The translations under genes were made by a program, and so were the position numbers. The notes under the pieces are model-generated. The model was not told the origin of the DNA, did not search any database, and saw only the letters and a list, made by a program, of their open reading frames with translations. DNA of 64,000 nt from Blasia pusilla (taxonomy: Eukaryota; Marchantiophyta; Marchantiopsida; Blasiales), in NCBI GenBank assembly GCA_050084515.1, contig CM114272.1, forward strand, positions 22,506,001 to 22,570,000, in the 5' to 3' direction. Shown here one piece after another: positions 24,330 through 37,400 of this stretch (within the stretch, counting starts at the first letter, position 1; each line of letters opens with the position of its first letter).

Positions 24330-24396
24330 AGATTAACAAAAGGATTCAAAGAGCCACTGTAGGGAAGAGAAAAACATCTAGGCCTTTCATCAGCAT

Positions 24397-24933
24397 GTGT
24401 GTACTATGTATCATAGTTTTGATGAAGAGCAGGAGGGTTTGCGAAGGTGTGAACTGGTTGATGAATTACTGGATCTAGAACAGTTGGAAGAATTCGAGTA
24501 TCGTAGCGTAAAAACATCCTTCACAGAAATGGTGCGCAGTTGTTACAAACCGTTATGTAACCGGTATGCATCTCAGATGATGACTAGCTGTAGGAAGGCA
24601 CCGATTAACGCCTTGAGGTCTAGAGCAAATACTCATGCATTTTGCCGTTCTTCTGATAGCGTGAAACATTCTACGAATTCTTGCGTCCGACAATCAATTA
24701 AATTCGTGCAGAAGCCATGTGTACATGTGACTCATAACGTCAAAATCTTGGACTGTCTCGTCACGTTGTTATCGCTCGGTCCCAGCGAAAGCTTTTCAGC
24801 CCTATGTGATACGGCAACCGAGACAATTGTGGATGTAATCTTCCCTTTCTACTTGCATATCAGTCGCGATAGTTGTACCGCCACAAACGAAAGATCGAAG
24901 ATCGAAGATCAGTCCAGTTACGCCTCGCTGTGA
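24397..24933 (+). CDS. Hypothetical ORF, 178 aa, unrecognised
   Basis: The N-terminus is acidic and could form a short helix (DEEQEGLRRCELVDELLDLE). The rest is rich in Ser and Cys with no known motif. It could be an exon of a larger gene or chance. It is divergent to the ORF ending at 24329. Confidence 0.2.
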   Translation: MCTMYHSFDEEQEGLRRCELVDELLDLEQLEEFEYRSVKTSFTEMVRSCYKPLCNRYASQMMTSCRKAPINALRSRANTHAFCRSSDSVKHSTNSCVRQSIKFVQKPCVHVTHNVKILDCLVTLLSLGPSESFSALCDTATETIVDVIFPFYLHISRDSCTATNERSKIEDQSSYASL

Positions 24934-26480
24934 AGGTGCGACCGCTTACTGGCTAGTAAAAGACGTTCTCATCTAATCTTCAGCCGTAGTAGAAGAGTTC
25001 ATGGCATAAGTTTGACAGGTTCCTCACATTAGCGAGCCCCTGGTCCATATGATCTCCATCCACTCCTTGAATTCCTTCGTGCAGAGATCGAAAGCGTGTT
25101 ATTAGCTGTGTCACATGTGATGCCTTGAGGATTGTTCATGGACGAATCTTGAGCTCAGCGAGGCCCGAGTGTCGAACCCGAAGATATGGACCATAGGCGA
25201 TCTGAGAGTGTACGGATTTTCTGCAGGTGCTTCGAGTTCATTCAGGATCATCTTGCAGCAAACTAGAGTCTCCCACTGTCAGGAGGTGAACCACCACCAT
25301 CGCCGAGCTCCAGGGAACGCCAATACAAATTGAGCAAGGCGCAGAGTTCTCAAGCTTCTCTGATAAGTAAGACTGACGAGAACCTAGTCTGGTGAAAAAA
25401 TATTAAATTCCAGCCATTTATTAGATGCTGTTCTAACGGAGCAGAGAAGCAGCAGATGACCTATGATCACCCCTGCATCCCGTTCTATGGTTTGAGTCTA
25501 TGTTTTAGTCCACCATACTTACTCAGAAGCATACCATAGTATGCATTTGAGCGACAACTTGTAGCATCTCGGCCTTTGGAGTCTGGCAACTTCTGAACGA
25601 CGTCAGTCAATTATGTGAAAAAGCGACGAACTACTGCCGTAAAGCGCTAGCTAGCTGACCCTCGATTGCTTCTTAGTGTCTATGGTGGTAGGATATGGAG
25701 GTGAATGCATGTTGCACATCGTAAGCAGCATTCGGTTCAGAGTCTGTCCTAGGGTCTACTGATCCAGAGTGGTAGGCAGGGAATTAATTCTGGTGAATGA
25801 ACTAACGCTCATGTTAGGCGCCTTGTCACAAGGCTAAGACTCTTGAAATCCGTTACGGGATAGGATACGATATAGGTAAGACACGATATTCTCCTATCAA
25901 GAACCCTAAATATGTGCAAGACATATTGGTTACGCTAAAATGCAATGATAAGAAAGGTAACACCTCACGTAATTGTAATCTTCACTAGTTTTTTATAAAA
26001 TAATGGAAAAAAAACTCAGATGATTGGAAATGAAATAACTCACATATGGAAGATGATAATGTGAAATTATAAGACTTATGATGAGTAAAATTAATTTTTT
26101 TAAATGACAAAAAATAAGAAATATCTATTTTTTTATAATACATCTGACTTGCTCAAGACAATTTTTCATAGATTTTCTTTTATGAATTTTGAAGAAAAAA
26201 ATAGCCCTTTTCCAATTCCCGTCTTTCAATAAATTAAAAAATTCACCTATTTTGATGAATTTTTTCCCCAAAAGAGGGATTGAATTTTCTCCCAATCTAA
26301 CTTAAAAGTTAAAAATAAAATAGAAATAAGATGTCTTCCTTTATTTTGAAGAATAATTCTTGTCCCATTAGTGTCTTGTTATCCTTTTCATTTTTTCCCA
26401 AAGGAAAAAAGAAAATTTCCCCTCAAGACTAAAATTTAAATTTTATTTGTGTGAACCTTGAAAAAAATAATTTGAAATTT
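24934..26480. other. No recognisable gene
   Basis: There is no substantial ORF on either strand here. Base composition changes sharply near 25.9 kb, from mixed to strongly AT-rich. Confidence 0.5.
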
Positions 26481-26486
26481 TCAAAA

Positions 26487-27393
26487 GAAATTATATAGGG
26501 GAGTTGGGTATTGTTTAAAAATGAAATGTTAATACTCTTTTAAGATTTTAAATAATGGAAATTACATTTATATTTTGAAAATAAGAATATTTCTACACTT
26601 AAAAAAAATAAGTTTCGTGCGCAAGCATGAATATGCTAACTAGTACCAACAAATAGATGGTAGCACTTAAAACAAGACAATAAGACGGATCAAAGATAAA
26701 ATTTTCAATTTTTTTGAAATTATATAGGGGAGTTGGGTATTGTTTAAAAATGAAATGTTACTACTCTTTTAAGATTTTACATAGTGGAAATTACATTTAC
26801 ATTTTGAAAATAAGAATATTTCTACACTTTAAAAAAGAAGTTTTGTGCGCAAGCATGAATATGCTAACTAGTACCAACAAATAGATGTTAGCACTTAAAA
26901 CAAGACAATAAGACACATCAAAGACAAAATTTTGAAATTTTTTGAACCCATGGAAGTCCCAAGATAACGAGCTTCACGTGTGAGTTTAGACCATGAAATG
27001 AAAATAAATTTTGAGGCATGTAACTATGATACTACTTACATGGGTCTCTTTATTTTGGCTCGTATTTTGGATTACTAAGCCCATCTGTTGAATCACAAAG
27101 GTCTATAACTCACCCTATAGTCATGATCATGTACAACCTATATGTGCAATAAGACACACCAGTGTGCGGCTTATGTGACGGGTGGAGAAGAGAGTAGGTA
27201 TTGTTCAAACTTTCATGGAGGAGTGAAATTATATGGGGGGTTGGGTATTATTAAAAAGTGAAATTTTATCAATATTTTAAGATTTAAAATTTTGGAAATT
27301 AAACTTAATTTACGAGAAAAAATTTCTAAATTATGAAAAAAATCATTTTCATGCCCAAGCGCAGGCATGCTAACAAGTATGTCCAAGATGTTG
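26487..27393. repeat. 229-bp direct repeat, two near copies and one diverged copy
   Basis: Copies begin gaaattatataggggagttg at 26487 and 26716 and run into one another (unit 229 bp, a few mismatches). Each ends with the caagcatgaatatgctaac block and an AT-rich tail. A third, shorter and more diverged copy starts at 27225 and keeps the 'caagc..gcatgctaac' block. Function unknown. Confidence 0.8.
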
Positions 27394-29228
27394 AGGCAAC
27401 ACGAGTCTTCCATTACTCTTCCTAGAGACTATAGTAGAAAAGCATTTTTTGGTTTTGATTTTCTTTTGCATCAAGGCCTTCTTCAATTTGAGAGGACTCA
27501 TATGCATATTTCCTTTAAGATTTTTTGAATATATTTAGATTATTTCGTGAAATTTTTACTTGTACTCTTTATCACATGCAAGTACTAGCTATCATAGAAT
27601 TTGTACAATTAACAATTAAAAAAAATTAAATGATTTTTTTCAAAAATCCCCTTGTGATTATTATGACCCTTCCTCTTCATGTTCATACACTCTATAGCAT
27701 ATGTATCTACAATTTTTTGAGGAAGTGTTTGAATCTTTCTTGGAGTTAAAATTTCATTTGACAAAGTACTTCTTCGTTGCGAGCTATGAACCATTTCATT
27801 TTGAATACACTAAGTTTTAGTTCATTTTTTCTAACTAATTTTTAATAATTTTTTAATAAGCTCTAAAAGCCTCTAAGGCATCTTACACAACTCACTCATG
27901 CACTCTCCCTACTTTCCAAAGGTTCTAATTTGAATTTCATAAAAAAAATTAATTTTCCCCATAAAAAATTAATTGAAAAAATTGATTGTGGAAGAGAGAA
28001 GATCTGTTAAATTTTTGAATAATTTCATATGATATAAAACTTGACTTTATAATCTTCCATCATAGATTTCATATAGATTTTCAAAATATAAGAATGTATG
28101 AAATCTCTCAAAAAGGTAAATTCCCCATCCCAAATTTTTGGCTACTCATGAAAATATATTATCTCGTGCTTTCCTCTAGATGAAAAAATAAGACTGTCAT
28201 AGCATGTTATGATTTCAATATCTACCGATAAGAATTTCTCATATTTTTATCTTCATGAGATTATCATATTCTTTAGATTGAAAAAAAAAATTCACTTTCA
28301 AATGAAGTTATTCATCCAAACCTTTGCCTTTTTCATTTGAAATGTGAGTAATAGATAACATATCTATTCTTAATTATCCAAATTGGATTTTTTTATCATT
28401 GGGATTAGAGTCTCTATGTAAAATGAGACTCAAGTAAAATGCCACATACAACAAGACCTTCATAGGTATAATGATTTTCTTCGATAAGTTCCTTCTTGTT
28501 TTTTTCTCAAAATTTTCTTAATATATTCTTCGAGTTGGAATTTCTTCCAAAAGCTTGTTTTATTTCTTGAAATTTCACTCTCTCAAGAGTTCTACTCTTT
28601 TTTCTTCCAAAATTTCTCATGTTTTCTCCCCAAAAATGATTTTCTATTTTCATTTTCAATTCCTTTCCTATATCCCAAATTCCTTTCCTATTTGTTTTAT
28701 CAATATCTCCTAAAATTATTGAGTTTTGAGAAGAAAAGAGAGTTGGGAAATCTAGATAATTTTTGAAGATATTCATTATATCCTTAAGATGGCAAGCTTG
28801 AGATTTTAAATATGAAAATAATTTTCAAGCCATCAAAAAATTATTAATATGATGTGATTATTTTTATGCAAGAAGCTTTTGTTTTGGGAGAACATTTTAA
28901 AAAAGACTTTGAATAATTATAATTTGATCAAGACTAGTCATCTCTCTCTTGAGCTCTGAAATTCTGTAGTAGTTGCGAGATAAAGAAATTTATGAATGAG
29001 TTCCTATTCAATATACTACTTAGAAAGATTAATTTAATGAAGGATTTCACTTACAGAGATATTAGAAGTACACTATGATCGTAAGCATATTTTTCCTTTT
29101 TCTTAATTCTAGGTTGATGATGGAAGTTCTTGATTACAAGTCGGAAGGAATATGAGGAAGGGAAATGGGGATGTGATCAATATGAACATATGGTTGTTAT
29201 ATATGTGACATAAAAGACGATTTTAAGC
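27394..29228. other. AT-rich DNA, no recognisable gene
   Basis: Very AT-rich sequence upstream of the ciliary-type gene. It probably includes its promoter, but no element stands out. Confidence 0.4.
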
Positions 29229-32200
29229 ATGGCTCTGAAGAATAAGAAGCAAGCAAAGGTCACGATTATTTCCGAAGTAGAACTTGCATCTCCCCCTTCG
29301 GATAAAGAACCTCCAATCACAAATGTAATCCTTCCTTTAGAACTTCCACAAGCAGAACTTCCAAGACCCCCTCCAAAAGTGATACCTGATTTTATCTATA
29401 ATAAGGAGTTAACCTTCGAGCAACTCCAACAAATCTTTGCACTTTCAGTCAACCTTGAAGATGCTGCAAGGTTTGAATTCTTTATTGGAGAGAAATAATT
29501 GTATATAGTAACGTTTTTTATTGTAGATACATAATTATGTATTGAAAATAATTATCTACTAGTTTACTTGACCATCTAATGCACAAAATAATATCTTATT
29601 AGATAATTGTACTTCTAAATATAATTTTTAATTTTTTTCAAAAATTATACATAAGTCTTAATACTTACAAAAAATCACATAACTAGTATGAAGATTTGGA
29701 AAAAGATAGAAAGTAAACATTTGATATTCTTTAGCTCTTAACATTGAGAAAGATACATTTATTTTAAGAATCGCACATTTGTTTTGATGATAATTTCAAC
29801 TAAAATGAAGGTTTTTTAATGAAATAATATAAATTTTTGTAAATTTGGAGAAAATTGGAAACCTAGATTCTTGAATTCGTGGGTAAAACATACATACTGG
29901 ATTTGCTTCAATGCTTTGATATATGGTGTTATGAATCAAACAAGATAATTCTTTCATCAAATTCTTGGAGAGATTTTATATGAATTTTAATTATTTGATA
30001 TTATGATCTGATAAATTAGGATTGTAAATTTCATGGACTTTTTTAATTTAATAGATCTAACTCAAGCTTAATCTAATTATGCAGATATTTGGCTGGGATT
30101 ATGCAATTGGGAGACTGTGTTTTTGATGCAAGAAACTTGATTCTTTTGGAGTATTGCCTTGGAAACTTGATGTACAACTTCAAAACCAACATGCGAACCA
30201 ATAACTAAGAGCTAGAGCTTTATCCTCATTGACTAGTTTAAATTTTAGGCTTAAAATTCTTATTATAATTATTTATCCTCTTTTATATATATATATATAT
30301 ATAAACTCTATACTATTATTGGAGAGTGCCCCTTCAGTTGGCAAACTCCTCTCCTCTTGATATTTGGCACTTTCAACAAATAGGATTGTTGGAAATTGAT
30401 TTAAACTGGCACTTGACAATATTGAGAGTTACTGATAATTTTAGGGGTAATTTTAACTTGTGTATCACACGGACCTATACTAATGTATATTATTAAGAGA
30501 GGATGAGTTTAGGAAACCCCTCATCCTACTATTGACATATATTCTTTGAGAGTCCTTATGATGTAGACACATATCGATTTAAGAGAGTGAGTTAAGGTAA
30601 AGGTTAAGAGGAGAGAGTTTAATTAAGTGAGGAGGGAAAGGGAGGAAAGAATGTCCTAAATAAGAAAAAAAGATCAGTTTCAAGAATTATCACTCATGCA
30701 TAGCTATGACTACACTCTAGAGTGTGTGGATATGTTTATATATAGATACTCTTTTACTTTCCTGTAGGACTCAAGAATGAGGACTTAATAAATTAATAAT
30801 ACATGATTTTTGGACCAGGTTTGCTAAACATGCAGGCATGAATATGAAGCAATCCCATGTAATCTATGATTTAGGACACCTGATTCTCGACATTATTAGA
30901 GGTATTTAATCTTTCATATTCCGTATATTTATATAAGTCTTCAAATAATTTTTTTCAACCACTCATGTTAGCAAGAACTTATAGACTTAGTCTAAGAATC
31001 AAGTGAAGTAGTTAAAAAAATTATGGAAAACTTGAGCTTGGAACCATAAACAAAACTTCAAGACCTACTACAAGCCTTCAAGGAATTCCTAGTAAATTCG
31101 ATGAAGCAAACATAATGTTTCTTCTGATCAAGGTTTCTCAAAACCTAATGGTTGAGATACATACACCTCCTCCCTGAGACTCTTGTTCAAAAATGTAGAC
31201 TCCACATCGTATTGGTATATAGGCCAACATCTTGTTCCCACCACTGCTAGAGCAATTTGAATAGTTGTCATCCTTATAGTAGTTTCCCACATTTTCTATA
31301 TATATAAATATATGTTCACATTCATTAACATAACTTTGTAATATTGTAAATTACATAAATATTTGCAATAGCAGAATCCAAACCGTTCGGGGATGCAGAA
31401 AACATATTTAGAAATAGGTTGTTATCATTGAGCCTGAAGGATGTTGAGAAGATTGGAGATCCCATATTTTCTCAATTTGACCTTCAAAAAATTACACCAT
31501 ATTTTACCTCAACGTAAGTAGTGTTTTCGAAGTAGATAGAATCATCGTTATGTATCGTAGAATGGTAAATTAATATTAATGATACATATTTTGTTATCAA
31601 AGTTATTTAATAAATCCAAATTAGAATATATGATATATTTTTCCTATTGAAATCCTGTATTGAAAAGGGTGTGTAGTGATATCTAACTTTCTTGAGATAA
31701 TTAATACTAGTTACTTGTCATCAGAAATGTGTATATTAAGTTGATTTTGGACAGTGTGTTTCAGCACTATTGTTTGTACCAATATTGCTTTACAAAGGTG
31801 CACTACAACATAACCAAAGACGAGAAAGTTTGGATTGAAACAACTATGATTAGTCCTCTTTCTGAAGCTTTGTCCCAAGAGGAGGTTGATGCAAGGGCGG
31901 TAAGTTCATCTAAGACAATCTTTGTCTATGGACTCATAAACATATTCTTAAACTAAAATTATGATTATGCATAGACTTCATTGTTCATAAAACTTGGTCT
32001 TAGCATATTTTTAGGAAAGACACCATTGATTGTTGATATTTTAATGAGCCCTTTGCGTGGAAAGTCAATGTTATCTCCACAATTTCTATGAAATCACAAT
32101 TACAGGCAGCCCAAGTTGGAGCAGAAGCAAAATTTGAGGTTGACAATGCCCATGCAACTTTAGCCTCTTTTGAAGCCATAACTACCGAGGTCGCATTACG

Positions 32201-32486
32201 TGCAGAAGAAGAGATAAAACGAAAGCCATTAAACTTACAAGATGCCATTGAGTTGGCTGTTAAGGACAAAATTAATGATGCCAAAAAATCTTTAATGGAA
32301 GAATATGAATATCGGGAGAAGGTTTTGATTGAAAAAATCTTAAAGATGCATGAAGAGGAAGTACATGCTAGTAATCAAGTCGTAACTAATTCACCACAAA
32401 AAATATCCTCAATGGAAAAGATTGAAGAAGAGGAAAAAGAAATAGTAGAGAAACCATCAAAATTAAAGAAAAAGGGGAAATTTTAA
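29229..32486 (+). CDS. C1a-32/CLAMP-family ciliary protein, six exons, 368 aa
   Basis: Exons 29229-29470, 30085-30171, 30819-30901, 31375-31513, 31725-31899 and 32106-32486 all have GT donors and AG acceptors. Their phases fit at every junction and they total 1107 bp, so the model is strongly supported by the sequence itself. The protein starts with a Lys/Pro-rich arm. It continues with FEQLQQIFALSVNLEDAARY, then helical segments containing LLEYCLGNLM, FAKHAGMN and YDLGHLILDII. After these come a VFQHYCLYQYCFTKVHY segment and a charged coiled coil (residues about 243-345) with a Lys-rich tail. This order recalls the flagellar C1a-32 family (CLAMP; CABCOCO1 in animals), part of the central-pair C1a projection. 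In a plant this implies motile sperm. The family call is from memory of the pattern. Confidence 0.7.
30283..30303. repeat. AT microsatellite in intron 2
   Basis: A run of about ten AT dinucleotides within the second intron of the ciliary-type gene. Confidence 0.9.
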
Positions 32487-34469
32487 TTATAAGTATTAAT
32501 TTCTGAGATTGGCTTAAATTTGGGATTTTAAGTGAGCATTAACTATTTTAATAATTAATCTTTATCCGATTAAAAAATAAATTTGTAACTGATTGTATTA
32601 TTTCATATGATACCGTGTGGACTTGGATTTGGAGCTCATATAACTTTACAAATGTATCTTATCTTGGAAAAGACTTGTCTCAAGTGATGAGAAATAACAT
32701 AAAAGTTGAAAGTATATAGTTATGTGTATGTTTCAATTTATTGCAATCAATCAAATTATGGGTTTAAATTTTTATAAAACTTAAATTTATTGGAAATAAG
32801 TTTGATCATCTATTATTTATGAATAATTTTTTATAAAAATTACGAAGCTTAAAAATATTTATGATCAAATTTTCACATGAATGTAAGGTTCAATAGAATA
32901 TTCGTAATGGAATTTTTAAAATGTTATGAAATATTTAGGTTTTTGGCTCCACGAATGTTAAAAAAGGATGCAGCGTCAATGATTGGATGTCTAGCAAAAA
33001 ATTTGAGATCATATGTTAATGAAGTTTTCAAAAAAGTTTACTAAATATTTGGCTTTTGCAAACCTTGCATCAATTTAAAGTGATGGAAAGTATCCCCATT
33101 TTGGAGGATAAGAAAATATCACTCTACAAAGATATGTTTCCAATATCATTGAAGAACGACATTCGCTCTTTTCTTTGTAAACTTTATTTATGGTGGAGGT
33201 TGATTTTTCTCTGATTTTTTTTCATTTTAAATAATTATGTCTTTAGACTTAAAGTTTTTGACTCATTTAAAATACGTTTTTTGGGAGTTTTTTTCCCATT
33301 TTCTTTTAACGCTAAGGCCTTTTCTATGTTATTCACATAACTACACTATAAATTGATCCTAGTCTATTCAAGTAAGCATATGTTATTTCATATCATATAC
33401 CTATGCATAACCAAAAACTGGAAAATATTTTTTGCAGATATAACTATATTAGCCATTTGACTCTTTCCTTATGATGGATTGGTGATTGGAACCCTATGGT
33501 CCCCCACCTATAGGTTTCTTTACTTTCAGTTTCAATTATATTTATGTTGCGAGGAGAGGGTTATTATCTTCAATTTTTTTGGGGGTATTAAGCATAAAAT
33601 TTCTTAAATATTGGTGTCTTATAAGTGTGGCGACTCCCTTTTTTTCACTTAGTATGATAAGGAATCGATTAATTTTATTTAACAGGAATTAAGATGATTA
33701 TATACCACACGCAATGTCGCATAGCTTTTCTATTTCCACGATTATAAACCACAATTCTGATAAAAGGAAATTTAGTCCAAACTTAAGTAAAAAATACGAC
33801 ACTCTTAAACTTTTTATTTTCATGCAATTATTTTCAACACGATTGTAATTCTAAACCATGTACTAACTGCATCTGAGAGATCCTTTTTTTAATATTATTA
33901 TTTATTCCATATGATTAATTGAAGAAAGGATAACTGGGATGGGATGTACTAAGAGAGGTTGAGGGTCCATAACTACATATCTAGGATAATATATGAGTTA
34001 TTCCAAATTTTAGACCCATTTGGGCTCATTTTAATTCAATTATTGACTTATTATTATTATATTATGCACTAAGTATTTAGAGCCTCAGATTTACTGAGCT
34101 TAAAGGGTAGATCTTCAGTTAGTGCAACAAGTTAAAAATAGATTGGGGATGAGTGTGCACATCTAACCTTAGGAAGCCTTTAGGTGGATAAAGGGGTATA
34201 TTGTAAGGAAACAAAAAGTTGAGCTTTGATCTTGATATCCTTTCTAAATTTTTTTTTATTCCTATTTCACATAATATGAGATGTAGAGCTACTAAAATTA
34301 ACCATCCAAATAAATCGATCTTTTAAAGAATAACCACTATTGCAAAATTAAAGTTTCAAAATTTTGGAAATTCATGCATGTGGCTGGGTGGAATTCAAAA
34401 ACTATGTTATTATATAACTTCAAAAGACATGGAGGTTGGATTATTGGGGAAAGGGGATGTTAACTAAAG
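32487..34469. other. AT-rich DNA, no recognisable gene
   Basis: Only short ORFs. The 68-codon ORF at 33486-33692 has no recognisable content. Confidence 0.45.
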
Positions 34470-34813
34470 CTTTCGAATACGCTCACTTTGAGCTTATCTT
34501 CCTTAGAATCTTAGTTCATATCCTTGTTGGGATTTATAATATGATATAGCTATGTTGATCTATTGAGTCTAGATTCTCTTCAATTTTAAGCGGGTTAGGA
34601 TTGACCTAAGACCTTACTTTGAGAATATATTGCAATTTATCTCGTATTGCTACTGCATTGTGTATCTTTAAGTGGATGTTTAGAGTGTAGCATGATTGAT
34701 TTTATTCTGGAGTGTGTCCACTTATTCGTGTGTAGATGTTTTAGGATTCATAGCATAGATGGATCTTAGAGATACAAGCAAGTTAAGTGTATTTTTACAT
34801 CCATTCTCTTAAG
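34470..34813 (+). repeat. Left arm of a 344-bp inverted repeat
   Basis: It matches 35228-35571 in inverse orientation over the whole 344 bp. I noticed only one mismatch by eye, tattctgg against tattttgg. The arm starts ctttcgaatacgc and ends ccattctcttaag. Confidence 0.92.
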
Positions 34814-35227
34814 CATTATCATAGAGATTATATGGACATGCATAAGATATGATGGACAAGTTGGTTATCACCAAAAGATGAACCATCTTGAAAATGTGAG
34901 GTTTTAAGGTAGAGGGATGATATACTATGGTTTGGAAAAAAATAGGATGATAATCTAAGCAATAAGCACCATGCCTCTAATAAGGAAAATCCGGTTCAAT
35001 AAAATATTTAATATTTAATATAATTTAGGATCTATCTTTTGAAATAAAAAAAAATTAGAAACTACTTGGATTTTTTACTGCTATGTGGGGAAACTTTGAT
35101 GTCATATCAATAATGGGATGCATGGTGGAAAATTAATAATCAAATATTTGTGGTATGCTAAACCTCGAGAGAAACTCATCAAGATCAATTGTAATACTTA
35201 CATACTTAATATTCTCATACTAGAATC

Positions 35228-35571
35228 CTTAAGAGAATGGATGTAAAAATACACTTAACTTGCTTGTATCTCTAAGATCCATCTATGCTATGAATCCTAA
35301 AACATCTACACACGAATAAGTGGACACACTCCAAAATAAAATCAATCATGCTACACTCTAAACATCCACTTAAAGATACACAATGCAGTAGCAATACGAG
35401 ATAAATTGCAATATATTCTCAAAGTAAGGTCTTAGGTCAATCCTAACCCGCTTAAAATTGAAGAGAATCTAGACTCAATAGATCAACATAGCTATATCAT
35501 ATTATAAATCCCAACAAGGATATGAACTAAGATTCTAAGGAAGATAAGCTCAAAGTGAGCGTATTCGAAAG
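35228..35571 (-). repeat. Right arm of a 344-bp inverted repeat
   Basis: Inverse copy of 34470-34813. The arms are separated by 414 bp of unrelated AT-rich DNA (34814-35227). A transcript through both arms would fold into a long perfect hairpin. Confidence 0.92.
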
Positions 35572-37400
35572 TTGACTTTGAGCTTACAAAACCACTCTCA
35601 AGAAACCTCCATAATAACGTGTATGAATATATTATACATCCATAGCAGATCCTAACAACCTTGAGGACACATGTACTCTCAATTGAACCAAGTGTCATTG
35701 TATGAGAACTATTCCTCTCAAAACAGGACATCCTCCCTACATGACACATCTCTCCGAGGTTGCACACACTCGCTTAGAAAAATTCAGAAATATTTTTAGG
35801 ACATCCATCTTGCCCCGTCCCTTGAGAAACTGGGTTGCCTGCACAAGGGTAGGGCTTGAGAGCATGGGGGCGGATTGCGGGTATGGGGAGGAGTGGAGAA
35901 AGGCAGTGGTAAGAGAGAGGGCCTGTAGAAATAGGCGCGGGTGCGGGATGTGAGAAAAATTCCCCGTACGAACATGGTTATCCTTAGGACAAACATAAGT
36001 CCGTGTGCCCCCTTGCATCTCAATTGGAAAGATAGATCCCAGTGTAGTCACTAATCATGTAAGCCCTCATAATGTGCCATAAGAAACATAAAAAATAATA
36101 CCGACTCAAGAGAGCCACTAGCAAAGGCAAGGATGACCTACGTGCATAGGTCACCTTCAAGATAGCTAATCATCATGCCCTCTTCAGATGGGAACTATAA
36201 TTTACAAAGGACCCATTTAGGCCTAGATGTAATCTCAACTATCTCTTTTAAAAATCGTGATAATAGAGAGGCATACATGAAATATTTAACCTCTTATACC
36301 CCAAAGATATATAAAATTATAAATCTATATTGATAAATGACTATAGACCAAGAGTTTAGCTACAAGGATGATTATTAAGTATTAAAATTTACACACAATC
36401 ACTTTGCATTTTCATTAGAATGATTTTTTGATCTGATTATTTTACAATTTCACAATGATATGGATGGATACGAACGAACGCATTTTTAGGGAAGATCCAT
36501 CTCATACCCACTTATAGTAGTACAATCAATCTTTGCGTTGCACTAACAACCTTATATCACAAGCCACTTTCAACCCAACTTTGTAAACACTTTCACGGAA
36601 CATGCCTAGTCGATTCCCATGAGTATGAAAGAGGAACATGTGCACACATAAATTTGATGTCTTAGCACTAGAAAAAATACTGCAAAACTTCAATCTAAAT
36701 ACTGCAGAACTTCAAGCTGAAAACCCATCCAACATGAAATCTGGAGGTGATAGAGACGAGAGCTCGATTCGATGGTTTGGGGTGTAGGTTCCACTCCCTA
36801 CACATTCTTAAGAGAGAAGGTTCCTATTGTAGAGATTTTGAGCGATTTTGGGCTCAGCGATTGTAGTACTCAGCGATTTTGGACAGGGACGGCGGGAGGC
36901 ATGGACGGGGACGGCGGGAGGAAGGACGGAGGGCGTAGGGGACGAAAAGAGACATGCTACATGTCGAAACGGAGAGCGTGACGAGAGCTTCGTTTTGATC
37001 TGGACCTTGCTGCATGGCGTGAAGTATTTTTATTTTTATTCATCTTTTTAGAATTCGGTTCATATTAGGGTTCCAAATGTGAATATTAGGGCTTAGCTTA
37101 TTGTCATTTGGAGAAATTTCCAAGGTAACGTCCTCTATTCACCCACCCTTCCCCTCCTTTCCCAAGTCCTTTCTTGTTTGTCGTATTTGTCGTATGTGCT
37201 TCTCATTTTGGTTCGATTCACGTTTGTATTTGTTACCCCTCCCGTACATACACTTTTCTTCTCATCTATTTTATCTCGAAGGGCCCATGATCTTTTCACA
37301 CTCTTAGCAACTCTACGTATTCATGAGTTTATTTTTGGGAGGAGGTTGGGACTAGAAGTCCTAGATGATGTCGGTAGGTGAGAGTTTATGTTAGAGGGAG
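35572..37400. other. No supported gene
   Basis: Mixed composition with short ORFs. A GC-rich patch near 36880-36945 carries two copies of ggacggcgggagg. 37.1-37.4 kb may be the 5' leader of the R2-like element that follows. Confidence 0.4.
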
